Source: Thermohalobaculum sp050043005
GTDB lineage: Bacteria; Pseudomonadota; Alphaproteobacteria; Rhodobacterales; Rhodobacteraceae
DNA length: 64,000 bases
Assembly: GCA_050043005.1 (NCBI GenBank)
Contig: JBHJIZ010000030.1
Coordinates: 1-64,000 of the forward strand
Direction: 5' to 3'
The translations under genes were made by a program, and so were the position numbers. Below, in pieces: positions 26,180 to 34,070 of the stretch. The first letter of the stretch is position 1, and each line of letters starts with the position of its first letter. Below the pieces are notes generated by a model, which searched no databases, was not told the origin of the DNA, and saw only the letters and a program-made list of their open reading frames with translations.

Positions 26180-26824
26180 TCAAGTCTCGGCCATAAGATC
26201 GGATCGGTCGAGTGTGCCAGTCAACCGGTAGGCACCAGCGTTCAGGGTTTCTTGAGCGTTTAGATCCGCTGCAATCTGGCGTGCGTGATCGGCCGTCGTG
26301 CAGTCCTGGAGTAACGCGGCGGCGATCTTCTTGTCGCCACCGCGCAATCCTTCCTCGGTGGACGCCGCGGCATCTTGATTCTCGGCACTGATCCAGGTCT
26401 CCCGCCAAAGTGTCGAGCCCTGAGGTATACTGATCGCGGGAAATTCAATTGGTTGATCTGATGTCGCAACAGCGACCCAGGCACTTTGGACTGCCCCTTC
26501 ACACAGAGTTCTCCGACAGACGGTCCGGGACATGTTCAAAAAGACCTCTGTCATGATCCGCCGTGTCCGAGGCGTCGGATCATTCACCCGGCCGAGATAG
26601 GCCTTTGAGGAGAGAACGGATGGATCGTCGGTTTCGTAATAGGTCAGGTATTCCGGCAGAGGCGACGCCGTAACATCCAGCGCCCGGTACCGCCGCCCCC
26701 ATCGAAACCCCTCGATCGAAACGCGCTCCACGAGGTGTTCGGAGAGATACCAGTTCTCGTAGGCATCTTCTGCCCCAGACGCGCAATCGTTCAAGACGGC
26801 GAGAATGCCTCGGCCAATCGCCAT
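26180..26824 (-). CDS. Hypothetical protein, possible dimeric alpha/beta-barrel fold
   Basis: 214 residues, family not recognised. Start ATG 26822-26824 (MAIGRGILAVLNDCA). The N-terminal half begins with a strand, then YENWYLSEHLVERVSIEGF and GRRYRAL, resembling the EthD/dabb-type pattern of a strand, a helix with W-x-x-x-H-x, and a second strand. A second half from about residue 115 (SAWVAVATSDQ, then STLWRETWIS) may repeat the fold. It is divergent from the fumarylacetoacetate hydrolase gene with only 89 bases between starts, so a shared catabolic context is likely. Small-molecule binding is inference only. Confidence 0.6.
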   Translation of the reverse strand: MAIGRGILAVLNDCASGAEDAYENWYLSEHLVERVSIEGFRWGRRYRALDVTASPLPEYLTYYETDDPSVLSSKAYLGRVNDPTPRTRRIMTEVFLNMSRTVCRRTLCEGAVQSAWVAVATSDQPIEFPAISIPQGSTLWRETWISAENQDAAASTEEGLRGGDKKIAAALLQDCTTADHARQIAADLNAQETLNAGAYRLTGTLDRSDLMAET

Positions 26825-26900
26825 TGCGATACCTCCCGGTTGATCTGGTACAGCACTCGGATATCGTCTTAAGCTATGTCGAAGCACAAGACCCGAGATC

Positions 26901-26905
26901 GGAGG
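26901..26905 (+). promoter_or_regulatory. Ribosome-binding site deciding a TTG start
   Basis: GGAGG lies 8 bases before the TTG at 26914. No comparable site precedes the earlier in-frame GTG/ATG codons, and the protein from the TTG begins (M)KLATLPDGTRDG, as expected for this family. Confidence 0.7.
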
Positions 26906-26913
26906 CCGATCCA

Positions 26914-27924
26914 TTGAAGCTCGCAACCCTTCCCGACGGCACGCGCGACGGCGTGCTGGGCGTTGTCTCACACGATCTCACGCGCTGCGCTGATGCCGGA
27001 GAGATCGCACCCACAATGCAGCACGCACTCGATCACTGGGACAATGTCGCGCCCGAGCTTGAGTCGATCGGACGCCGGTTGGAGACAGGTTCTATCTCGA
27101 CGCTGCGGTTCCGCGAACGGCAGGCCATGGCGCCATTGCCGCGCGCTTTTCAGTGGCTGGATGGCTCAGCCTATGTGAACCACGTCGCACTGGTCCGGCA
27201 GGCCCGGGGTGTCGAGATGCCTGAGAGCTTCTGGACTGACCCCCTGATGTACCAGGGTGGGTCGGACGGATTTCTTGGGCCGAGAGATGACATCAAACTG
27301 CCGGACGAAAGCTGGGGCATCGATATGGAGGGCGAGATCGCGGTCATCATCGGCGATGTGCCGATGGGCGCTTCGCCGGAGGTCGCGGCAGAGGCCATTC
27401 GCCTTGTGATGCTGGAGAATGACGTGTCGCTGCGTGCTCTGACCGGGCCTGAGTTGTCCAAGGGTTTTGGCTTTGTGCAGTCCAAGCCAGCGGGATCGTT
27501 TTCGCCCGTCGCCGTCACACCCGACTCGCTCGGCGACATCTGGCAAGACGGAAAGCTGCATGGGACCCTTAAGATCGACTTGAACGATCGTCCCTTCGGC
27601 CGGGTGGATGCGAACGTGGACATGACATTCGATTTCCCAACCCTGATTGCCCATGCCGCAAAAACTCGCGCGCTTGGGGCAGGAACAATCATCGGATCCG
27701 GAACCGTCTCGAATCGAGCCGAGGATGGCGGACCCGGATCGACCATTTCGGATGGGGGCAAAGGGTATGCCTGTCTTGCGGAACTCAGGATGGTCGAGAC
27801 GATCCGAACCGGCAGTGCGGCGACCCCCTTCCTGCGCGACGGCGACACGGTGCGGATCGAAATGAACGGACCGCATGGGCACTCGGTCTTCGGGGCCATC
27901 GAACAGACCACTGTCACCGGATGA
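26914..27924 (+). CDS. Fumarylacetoacetate hydrolase family protein
   Basis: 336 residues from a TTG start. The family cleaves or hydrates beta-diketo and 2-keto acids in aromatic-compound catabolism. A central DMEGEIAVIIGDVPMG block supplies metal-binding acidic residues, and further conserved pieces are GFGFVQSKP-like lysine region, GTIIGSGTVSN and ISDGGKGYACLAELRMVE. The length is typical of the fumarylacetoacetase/ureidoglycolate-lyase-like group with an N-terminal extension domain. Its TGA overlaps the ATG of the alpha/beta hydrolase (27921-27924), so the two are translationally coupled. The true substrate is unknown. Confidence 0.85.
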   Translation: MKLATLPDGTRDGVLGVVSHDLTRCADAGEIAPTMQHALDHWDNVAPELESIGRRLETGSISTLRFRERQAMAPLPRAFQWLDGSAYVNHVALVRQARGVEMPESFWTDPLMYQGGSDGFLGPRDDIKLPDESWGIDMEGEIAVIIGDVPMGASPEVAAEAIRLVMLENDVSLRALTGPELSKGFGFVQSKPAGSFSPVAVTPDSLGDIWQDGKLHGTLKIDLNDRPFGRVDANVDMTFDFPTLIAHAAKTRALGAGTIIGSGTVSNRAEDGGPGSTISDGGKGYACLAELRMVETIRTGSAATPFLRDGDTVRIEMNGPHGHSVFGAIEQTTVTG

Positions 27925-28835
27925 TCAAGCCGAAGATGAAACATGTCGAGGCAGGAGTTCTCGACATTGCCTATCTTGACTATGGTCCGCAGGACGGATG
28001 GCCATGCATTCTGATGCACGGTTTTCCCTACGACGTTCTGACATATGGTGATGCGGCGCCGATGCTCGTCGACGCCGGTGCACGTGTTCTCGTGCCGTGG
28101 ATGCGCGGTTACGGTCCAACGCGCTTCCTCGCCGACGACACGCCACGTTCAGGCGAGCAGGCTGCCTTTGGCGCCGATCTGCTGGCATTCATGGACGCAT
28201 TGAACATCGAAAACGCTGTTTTGGGCGGGTATGACTGGGGTGGACGGGCGTGCTGTGTGGTTGCCGCCCTCTGGCCGGAACGTGCCACTGCTCTGGTCAG
28301 CGGCAACTCTTACAACATTCAACACATCGGCCGATCCTGGGAGCCCGCACCGGCGAAGATCGAAGCGACACTCTGGTATCAGTACTACTTCCACTCGGAA
28401 CGCGGCCGCCAGGGCTTGTTGCGCGATCGTCGCGACATCGCGCGGACGCTTTGGGAGATGTGGTCTCCGCCCTGGAAGTTCGATCAAGCCACATTCGAGG
28501 CGACGGCGGCGGCGTTCGACAATCCAGACTTCGTGGATGTCGTGATTCATTCCTACCGGCATCGCTACGCCTTGATCTACGGCGATTCCGCGTATCAGGA
28601 GATTGAGAACCGATTGGCCCAACAGCCCGACATTACCGTGCCGACAATCTGCATCGACGGCGATAGCGATGGTCTTGATCGGGATACGTCGAGCGATCGC
28701 GGAAAGTTCACCGGCCCCTACGAGTACCGGCGCTTTCCGAACGTCGGGCACAACATGCCGCAAGAAGCGCCAGAGCCTTGGGTGCAAGCGGTTCTGGACG
28801 CCCGCGCCCTGCACTCCCGTGCCATGGGCGCATAG
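27921..28835 (+). CDS. Alpha/beta hydrolase, epoxide hydrolase/haloalkane dehalogenase-like
   Basis: 304 residues. The nucleophile is an aspartate, Asp105 in LGGYDWGGRACCV, which points to the epoxide hydrolase/dehalogenase branch and not to a serine esterase. The oxyanion HGFP is at residues 33-36, and the catalytic histidine lies in NVGHNMPQEAP near residue 280. A cap domain occupies about 135-220. It is coupled to the fumarylacetoacetate hydrolase gene by ATGA overlap, which suggests two steps of one catabolic route. Its TAG directly abuts the TAG of the convergent diguanylate cyclase gene. Confidence 0.87.
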   Translation: MIKPKMKHVEAGVLDIAYLDYGPQDGWPCILMHGFPYDVLTYGDAAPMLVDAGARVLVPWMRGYGPTRFLADDTPRSGEQAAFGADLLAFMDALNIENAVLGGYDWGGRACCVVAALWPERATALVSGNSYNIQHIGRSWEPAPAKIEATLWYQYYFHSERGRQGLLRDRRDIARTLWEMWSPPWKFDQATFEATAAAFDNPDFVDVVIHSYRHRYALIYGDSAYQEIENRLAQQPDITVPTICIDGDSDGLDRDTSSDRGKFTGPYEYRRFPNVGHNMPQEAPEPWVQAVLDARALHSRAMGA

Positions 28836-29921
28836 CTACTCGCTGTCACTGACAACGCAATTCCGGCCACTGCGCTTCGCGGTGTAGAGTTTCGCGTCAG
28901 CGCGCGAGATCAACTCTGACGGATCTTCGCCCGGCAAAAGCTCAGCGATCCCGAAAGATGCCGTGATCCGCCCAAGACTTTCTCCGCTATCGCTGACGAC
29001 CAGACGTTTGTCGGCAAGCTGTTGGCGCAGATGATCCGCCAGTTTCATGGCGACGTCGCGCGGGGTGCGTGGCAAGACGATCGCGAACTCTTCACCACCA
29101 TAGCGCACCGGGATGTCGCGCCCTTTCAGATTCTCCGAAAGAAGGCTGCCGATGAACCTGAGCACCGCATCACCCGTCGGATGCCCGAACGTGTCGTTGA
29201 TTGATTTGAAGTGATCGATGTCAGCGATGCAGAGCGAAAGCGGTTGTCCCTCGTCGCACGCACGCCGTATCTCCTTAGGCAGCACCTGGTCGAAATGCCG
29301 ACGATTGTGCAGGCCGGTTAGCGCATCGCGCAGGCCTTCCTCTCGCATGCTCTCCAGGCTTTCGCGCATCGCTGTGATGGTGTCGCGAGACATCTCCAGA
29401 CTCATGGACAGGTCTTCGCTCTCGCGCCGCATCCGTTCGTTCTCGTCGAGAAGCTTCTTGATTGCCAAGCGCAGTTGGTCAGCGTCGCCGTCTTCCGAAA
29501 GCGAGGCGGATGCGGACGCGAGCGTCTTCGCATAAGCTCCTGTCGCAGTTCCGTGTGCTTCGATCAATTCGAGCAGATTCAAGAGTTCGGAGTCCATCGA
29601 CCCCGTGGCCTCTTCCTGCCTTTGCTGAATGGATTCTGGATATGAAAAGTAATCGAAGTGGATCTGATCGATGTCATAGAGGTTGAGCATTCCGTGGCGC
29701 TCAACAGCCTCATCGACCCGACCACGCACGACCTCGCGATCCTTGGACGCATAGCTGAACAGGATTTCGTAAGCCTTCGGAACCGGCGGGGTCTGATATT
29801 CGCGGATCAACTCGAAGGTGTCTGCGGCGAGCCGCATGGCATTGCGATACGCGGGTTCGTCAGGAACCTGTCCCGCTTCCGTCAGCTCCTGCGCAGGATT
29901 ACCATTTGTCAACTTGCGCAC
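28836..29921 (-). CDS. Diguanylate cyclase (GGDEF) with Rhodobacterales-type N-terminal domain
   Basis: Makes cyclic di-GMP from two GTP. The C-terminal GGDEF domain covers about residues 200-361, with the active loop RYGGEEFAIVLP intact. The position of the inhibitory I-site five residues before the loop reads KGRD, not RxxD, so product inhibition may be weak. The N-terminal half is helical, with no transmembrane segment; a coiled coil around 145-195 precedes the catalytic domain. The start is GTG 29919-29921 or the TTG just before it, preceded by GGGGA. Input signal unknown. It ends head-on against the alpha/beta hydrolase gene with no spacer. Confidence 0.92.
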   Translation of the reverse strand: MRKLTNGNPAQELTEAGQVPDEPAYRNAMRLAADTFELIREYQTPPVPKAYEILFSYASKDREVVRGRVDEAVERHGMLNLYDIDQIHFDYFSYPESIQQRQEEATGSMDSELLNLLELIEAHGTATGAYAKTLASASASLSEDGDADQLRLAIKKLLDENERMRRESEDLSMSLEMSRDTITAMRESLESMREEGLRDALTGLHNRRHFDQVLPKEIRRACDEGQPLSLCIADIDHFKSINDTFGHPTGDAVLRFIGSLLSENLKGRDIPVRYGGEEFAIVLPRTPRDVAMKLADHLRQQLADKRLVVSDSGESLGRITASFGIAELLPGEDPSELISRADAKLYTAKRSGRNCVVSDSE

Positions 29922-30246
29922 CAAAGTCCCCAGGCCACACTAAACATCACCGGACATCACACGCTGATTTACGGTGATTGGCGTTGATCCGAGGTTAACG
30001 ACCGCGTCAAATAACGTCGATTTGCACCATTCGGGGCGGTCGGTTTTGCAGCGTGGATCGCAAGACATCCTCATCAGCGCGCGATCGTCAGCACCGGATG
30101 TCATGCAAACGTCTTCCCATAGGTTGCCTTTTGCGATAACTGCCCGGCGTGATCGCGCGCGAGGCCGGACCGCTCGGTGTTGCGATCCCGGGATTATCGG
30201 CCATTGCCGGATAAACCCACACAACTCACCTGGCGCCGGGTATGAA
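29922..30246. other. 325-base divergent intergenic region with a 7-base inverted repeat
   Basis: No gene was found between the diguanylate cyclase start and the rnd-like start. An inverted repeat ATCACCG (29946-29952) / CGGTGAT (29972-29978), 22 to 57 bases upstream of the cyclase start, is the only clear structure and could be an operator. No convincing -10/-35 pair was identified by eye. Confidence 0.4.
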
Positions 30247-30858
30247 ATGACAATTACGCTTCATAAGAATGACTTGCCCGACGATCTTGACCTTGGGCAA
30301 ATCGTTGCGATCGATACGGAAACCATGGGGTTGAACCCGCACAGGGATAGACTGTGCCTGGTCCAGCTTTCGTCCGGAGACGGAACAGCACATCTGGTTC
30401 AGATTTCGAAGGGGCAGAAACGCGCCCCGAACCTGGCGCGGCTGCTGAAATCTCGACAGGTCGAAAAACTCTTCCATTTCGGACGGTTCGATATCGCTGT
30501 GCTGTTGCATGCATTCGGTGCACTCGCGACGCCCGTCTACTGCACGAAGATCGCCTCGAAACTAACGCGCACGTTCACAGATCGGCATGGTTTGCGAGTG
30601 CTTTGTCAGGATCTCATCAGCGTCGACATCTCGAAGCAGCAACAGTCCAGCGACTGGGGCGCAGAAGAATTGACAGAAGCACAGCTGGAATATGCGGCGT
30701 CCGACGTTCTGTATTTGCATCGTATTCGAGAGGTTCTGGATGGGCGCTTGAAACGCGAAGAACGCGACAGGATCGCGGCCGAGTGTTTCCGTTTCCTGCC
30801 GTATCGCGCGATGCTAGATTTGCGAGGCTGGCCAGAGGAAGACATCTTTGCCCATTGA
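30247..30858 (+). CDS. RNase D-like 3'-5' exonuclease (DEDDy)
   Basis: 203 residues from ATG 30247-30249 (MTITLHKNDLP). Exo I is VAIDTETMGL (Asp23, Glu25), Exo II is FHFGRFDIAVLLH, and Exo III is YAASDVLYLHRI with the tyrosine/aspartate pair, so all DEDDy residues are present. It lacks the C-terminal HRDC domains of E. coli RNase D, which matches the short alphaproteobacterial form. Its end overlaps the predicted TTG start of kpsF by 11 bases, making it the first gene of the kpsF-lpt operon. RNA 3' processing is the likely role. Confidence 0.9.
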   Translation: MTITLHKNDLPDDLDLGQIVAIDTETMGLNPHRDRLCLVQLSSGDGTAHLVQISKGQKRAPNLARLLKSRQVEKLFHFGRFDIAVLLHAFGALATPVYCTKIASKLTRTFTDRHGLRVLCQDLISVDISKQQQSSDWGAEELTEAQLEYAASDVLYLHRIREVLDGRLKREERDRIAAECFRFLPYRAMLDLRGWPEEDIFAH

Positions 30859-31876
30859 CGTGGCAACCATAGAGACCGGAAGCACGGAGCAGGACGTTCG
30901 GTCGGCCGCGATCGCGACGGGACGCCGCGTGTTGCAGATCGAAGGTGCGGCACTGCAGCAGTTCGCGTCGCAGTTGGGAGAGAGCTTCGCCGATGCGATA
31001 GAGTTGATCCTCTCGATCCGCGGACGTGTAATTTGCTCGGGGATGGGCAAGTCCGGTCACGTCGCACGCAAGATTGCCGCAACCCTCGCCTCGACGGGAA
31101 CGCCCGCTTTCTTCGTCCATCCGGCCGAAGCAAGCCACGGCGATCTGGGGATGTTCACACCCGACGACGTCGCTTTGGTGCTGTCGAATTCTGGCGAAAC
31201 CCGAGAGCTTTCTGACGTCATCGCGCATTGCAAGCGGTTCTCGATCCCGGTGATCGGCGTTGCGAGTCGACAAAGCTCGACGCTGCTGCGCGCCGCAAAC
31301 ATCGCGCTCAAACTGCCGGAGGCCGAAGAAGCTTGTGCCGTTGGCTTGGCACCGACGACATCGACGACCCTGACGATGGCACTTGGCGATGCCCTGGCGG
31401 TGTCGCTGATGGAGCGGCGCGATTTTACGCCCGAGCGGTTTCGCGATTTCCACCCCGGCGGCAAGCTTGGCGCTCAACTGGTGCAGGTTCGCGATATCAT
31501 GTCCATCGGATCGGCAATGCCGCTGGTCGCAGAGAATGCACAGATGTCCGAAGCACTGCTGGTCATGAGCGAGAAGGGCTTCGGGGTCGCGGGAACGATT
31601 GATGATCATGGCTGCCTGACCGGAGTTATCACGGACGGGGATCTGCGACGAAACATGGACGGACTTCTACGCCGACGCGCAATCGACGTTGCAACCCAAC
31701 ATCCCAGATCGATCGGCCCGGGTGCGCTTGCGCAGGAAGCGCTTGCGTTGAGGAACGCTCCGGAGTCGCGGAGCACCGTCCTGTTCGTGGTCGACCCGGA
31801 TGCACCGCGCCCGAGCGCTCCGCTTGGGATCCTGCACGTTCATGATTGCCTTCGGGCGGGCGTGGATGCCGTATAA
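30848..31876 (+). CDS. kpsF: Arabinose-5-phosphate isomerase KpsF/KdsD
   Basis: Converts ribulose-5-phosphate to arabinose-5-phosphate, the first step of Kdo synthesis for lipid A core. An N-terminal SIS domain (VICSGMGKSGHVARKIAATL, then HPAEASHGDLGM and SNSGET) is followed by two CBS domains from about residue 215 (VRDIMS, VITDGDLRRNM). The likely start is TTG 30848-30850, inside the rnd-like gene, with GAGG 9 bases upstream; a GTG four codons later is an alternative. Its TAA overlaps the lptC ATG. The position ahead of the lpt genes ties Kdo supply to LPS export. Confidence 0.94.
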   Translation: MPIDVATIETGSTEQDVRSAAIATGRRVLQIEGAALQQFASQLGESFADAIELILSIRGRVICSGMGKSGHVARKIAATLASTGTPAFFVHPAEASHGDLGMFTPDDVALVLSNSGETRELSDVIAHCKRFSIPVIGVASRQSSTLLRAANIALKLPEAEEACAVGLAPTTSTTLTMALGDALAVSLMERRDFTPERFRDFHPGGKLGAQLVQVRDIMSIGSAMPLVAENAQMSEALLVMSEKGFGVAGTIDDHGCLTGVITDGDLRRNMDGLLRRRAIDVATQHPRSIGPGALAQEALALRNAPESRSTVLFVVDPDAPRPSAPLGILHVHDCLRAGVDAV

Positions 31877-32517
31877 TGCGGGTCAAGGCTACGAACTTTC
31901 ACAAGGCGCGCCAGAATGCGCAGGTGCGCAGCTACTCCCGCATGGTGCAGTTGATGAAATTCGCCCTCCCGGCAGCGGCTGTGGCGCTCGTTGCACTGAT
32001 CTTCCTGACCGGACGGGAACGCTTTCTGCCAACGGAGGCCGAGAACTTGGTCAATGCCGCAGCGCTCGGCGCTGGTCTGAGACTGGAGAACCCGCGGTTT
32101 GCTGGTGTCACCAGCGATGGTGATCCCTTCGTCGTGACGGCTCTGTCGGCCCTGCCCGACGGCGCAAAGCCCGATCAGGTGGACCTCGAAGCACCGAAAG
32201 CTGAACTTCGGCTCGCCAACGGCATGGTGTTGAATGTCGAGTCGAATGCCGGAGAGATGTTGCGCGCCTCGGAACACTTGACCCTCGAGGGTGACGTCGT
32301 GCTCACGACGTCCGACGGGTATCGCGCCGAAACCGACAGAGCACTTATCGATCTTGCCGAGCGAACCGCCGATCTTCCCGGCGCGATCACGGCGACAGGT
32401 CCGCGTGGCAGCATCCGGGCGGACAGTCTGGAAATCAGGCAAACCGGTGCGGAGAGAAACACCGTTACGGCCATTTTTCGCGGGCGGGTTCGCGTGAATT
32501 ACACACCTGCGCAATGA
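31876..32517 (+). CDS. lptC: LPS export ABC transporter periplasmic protein LptC
   Basis: Bitopic inner-membrane protein that passes LPS from LptB2FG to LptA. 213 residues: a basic N-terminus, one membrane helix (FALPAAAVALVALIFLTG, about residues 28-45), then a periplasmic beta-jellyroll (LEAPKAELRLANGMVLNVES, LEGDVVLTTSDGYRAETDRA). Sequence similarity in this family is low; the fold pattern plus the place between kpsF and lptA make the call. ATG overlaps the kpsF stop (TAATG). Confidence 0.88.
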   Translation: MRVKATNFHKARQNAQVRSYSRMVQLMKFALPAAAVALVALIFLTGRERFLPTEAENLVNAAALGAGLRLENPRFAGVTSDGDPFVVTALSALPDGAKPDQVDLEAPKAELRLANGMVLNVESNAGEMLRASEHLTLEGDVVLTTSDGYRAETDRALIDLAERTADLPGAITATGPRGSIRADSLEIRQTGAERNTVTAIFRGRVRVNYTPAQ

Positions 32518-32635
32518 CGCTGTGAGCGACGGAACGTCTGGTCCTTTGCCGTAACAGGTGCGAAGACTTCAAAGGGTGGCAGGGAGCGCCCCACTGCGGT
32601 ATAGAGCAGCACAGATCAGGGGCGAGGAGTGGACA

Positions 32636-33235
32636 GTGTTCAGAAGACTGCTTAGAAGTGCGTTCTTGGTGGTTGTCGCACTTGCCGGCTCATCGGCAGC
32701 ACAGGAAACAGGCGGACCTTTCGGCGGCTTCAAGCATGATCGTAAGGCGCCGATCGAGATCACATCAAACGCGCTCGAGGTTCGTCAGAATGAGAGCCTG
32801 GCAATCTTCTCGGGAGAGGTGATTGCGGGACAAGGGACACTGCGCCTGACGACCGACGTTCTGGAAGTTCTCTACGACGAAGAGAACGAAAGCGACGCCG
32901 AGACAGGTGCGATCCGCAACATGCTCGCCAAAGGAAACGTGTTCATCTCGAATGGTGCCGAGACCGCACAAGGAAACCGCGCCGAATATGATGTGGATAC
33001 CGGGAAGATAAACATGACCGGATCGGTGGTTCTTACCCAAGGTAACAACGTCATTGCCGGGGAGACCCTGACCATCGATCTCGATACGGGACGCGGACGC
33101 GTCGAGGGACGGGTCAAATCGATCTTCACACCCAAGAGCGCTGAGGCATCCGATCAACCGGCAGAAAAGACCTGTACACCAGAGCAGGAGGCAGCCGCCG
33201 CGGCCGCTGGCCTGAAATGTGTCCCGGCTGAATGA
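32636..33235 (+). CDS. lptA: LPS transport periplasmic protein LptA
   Basis: Periplasmic bridge protein of LPS transport. 199 residues from GTG 32636-32638, with GAGGAG six bases upstream. A signal peptide (RSAFLVVVALAGSSAAQ) is expected to be cut near residue 22. The OstA/jellyroll pattern is clear: PIEITSNALEVRQNESLAIF, GEVIAGQGTLRLTTDVLEV, GNVFISNGAETAQGNRAEYD. The C-terminal tail carries an alanine-rich segment and two cysteines. The next gene, lptB, begins inside or just after the lptA end. Confidence 0.92.
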   Translation: MFRRLLRSAFLVVVALAGSSAAQETGGPFGGFKHDRKAPIEITSNALEVRQNESLAIFSGEVIAGQGTLRLTTDVLEVLYDEENESDAETGAIRNMLAKGNVFISNGAETAQGNRAEYDVDTGKINMTGSVVLTQGNNVIAGETLTIDLDTGRGRVEGRVKSIFTPKSAEASDQPAEKTCTPEQEAAAAAAGLKCVPAE

Positions 33236-34019
33236 TGCAGTGACCGGATCAGCCCAAAACCAGCGCATGATGCCAAGACTTGTTGCCACCGCGGAGCAAC
33301 CCGGACTCATCGTGAACGGGCTCGGAAAAAGCTATCGCCGCCGTCCGGTGGTGAGAGATGTTTCGATGCGGCTGGAGCGCGGTGAGGTCGTCGGACTGCT
33401 TGGCCCGAATGGCGCAGGCAAGACCACGTGTTTCTACATGGTGATCGGACTGATCCAGGCCGATGCCGGTACCATCTCGGTCGACGGTACGGACATCTCG
33501 GACTTGCCGATGTACAGGCGTGCGCGGCTTGGCCTGGGCTATCTTCCGCAAGAGGCTTCGATCTTTCGTGGCCTCAGCGTCGAAGAAAACATTCGAGCGG
33601 TTCTGGAGCTTTCAGAACCGGACCGGCTCGAACGCAACCGGCGGCTTGATGGCTTGCTTGGTGAATTTTCCATCACGCACCTTCGGCGCACACCTGCCGC
33701 GGCCTTGTCCGGAGGGGAGCGGCGACGCGTGGAAATCGCGCGGTGTCTGGCCAGCAACCCATCATATGTTCTGCTCGATGAACCTTTCGCTGGCATCGAT
33801 CCGATTGCGGTCGGCGAGATCCGCGATCTGGTCGGACATCTCAAGGATCGCGGCATCGGTGTTCTGATTACCGATCATAATGTGCGGGAAACGCTCGAAA
33901 TTATTGACCGGGCATACATCTTGCATGATGGTCATGTTCTCATGGACGGCACACCCGATCAGGTGGTCGAGGATGCGAACGTCCGCCGGGTCTACCTGGG
34001 CGAAGGGTTCCGAATTTAG
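33219..34019 (+). CDS. lptB: LPS export ABC transporter ATP-binding protein LptB
   Basis: ATPase that powers LPS extraction from the inner membrane. Walker A GLLGPNGAGKTTCFYMVIG, the Q-loop in YLPQEASIFRGLSVEENI, signature LSGGERRRVEIARCL, Walker B YVLLDEPFAGIDP and the H-loop in VLITDHNVRETL are all intact. The start is uncertain: GTG 33219 overlaps lptA by 17 bases, GTG 33240 or ATG 33267 are alternatives. LptF/LptG partners are not in the window. A 51-base gap separates it from rpoN. Confidence 0.95.
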   Translation: MSRLNDAVTGSAQNQRMMPRLVATAEQPGLIVNGLGKSYRRRPVVRDVSMRLERGEVVGLLGPNGAGKTTCFYMVIGLIQADAGTISVDGTDISDLPMYRRARLGLGYLPQEASIFRGLSVEENIRAVLELSEPDRLERNRRLDGLLGEFSITHLRRTPAAALSGGERRRVEIARCLASNPSYVLLDEPFAGIDPIAVGEIRDLVGHLKDRGIGVLITDHNVRETLEIIDRAYILHDGHVLMDGTPDQVVEDANVRRVYLGEGFRI

Positions 34020-34070
34020 TAACCTCTTCGCGCCAGATTGATTTGGGGTGCTTGGGGAGAACGCGTCGCC

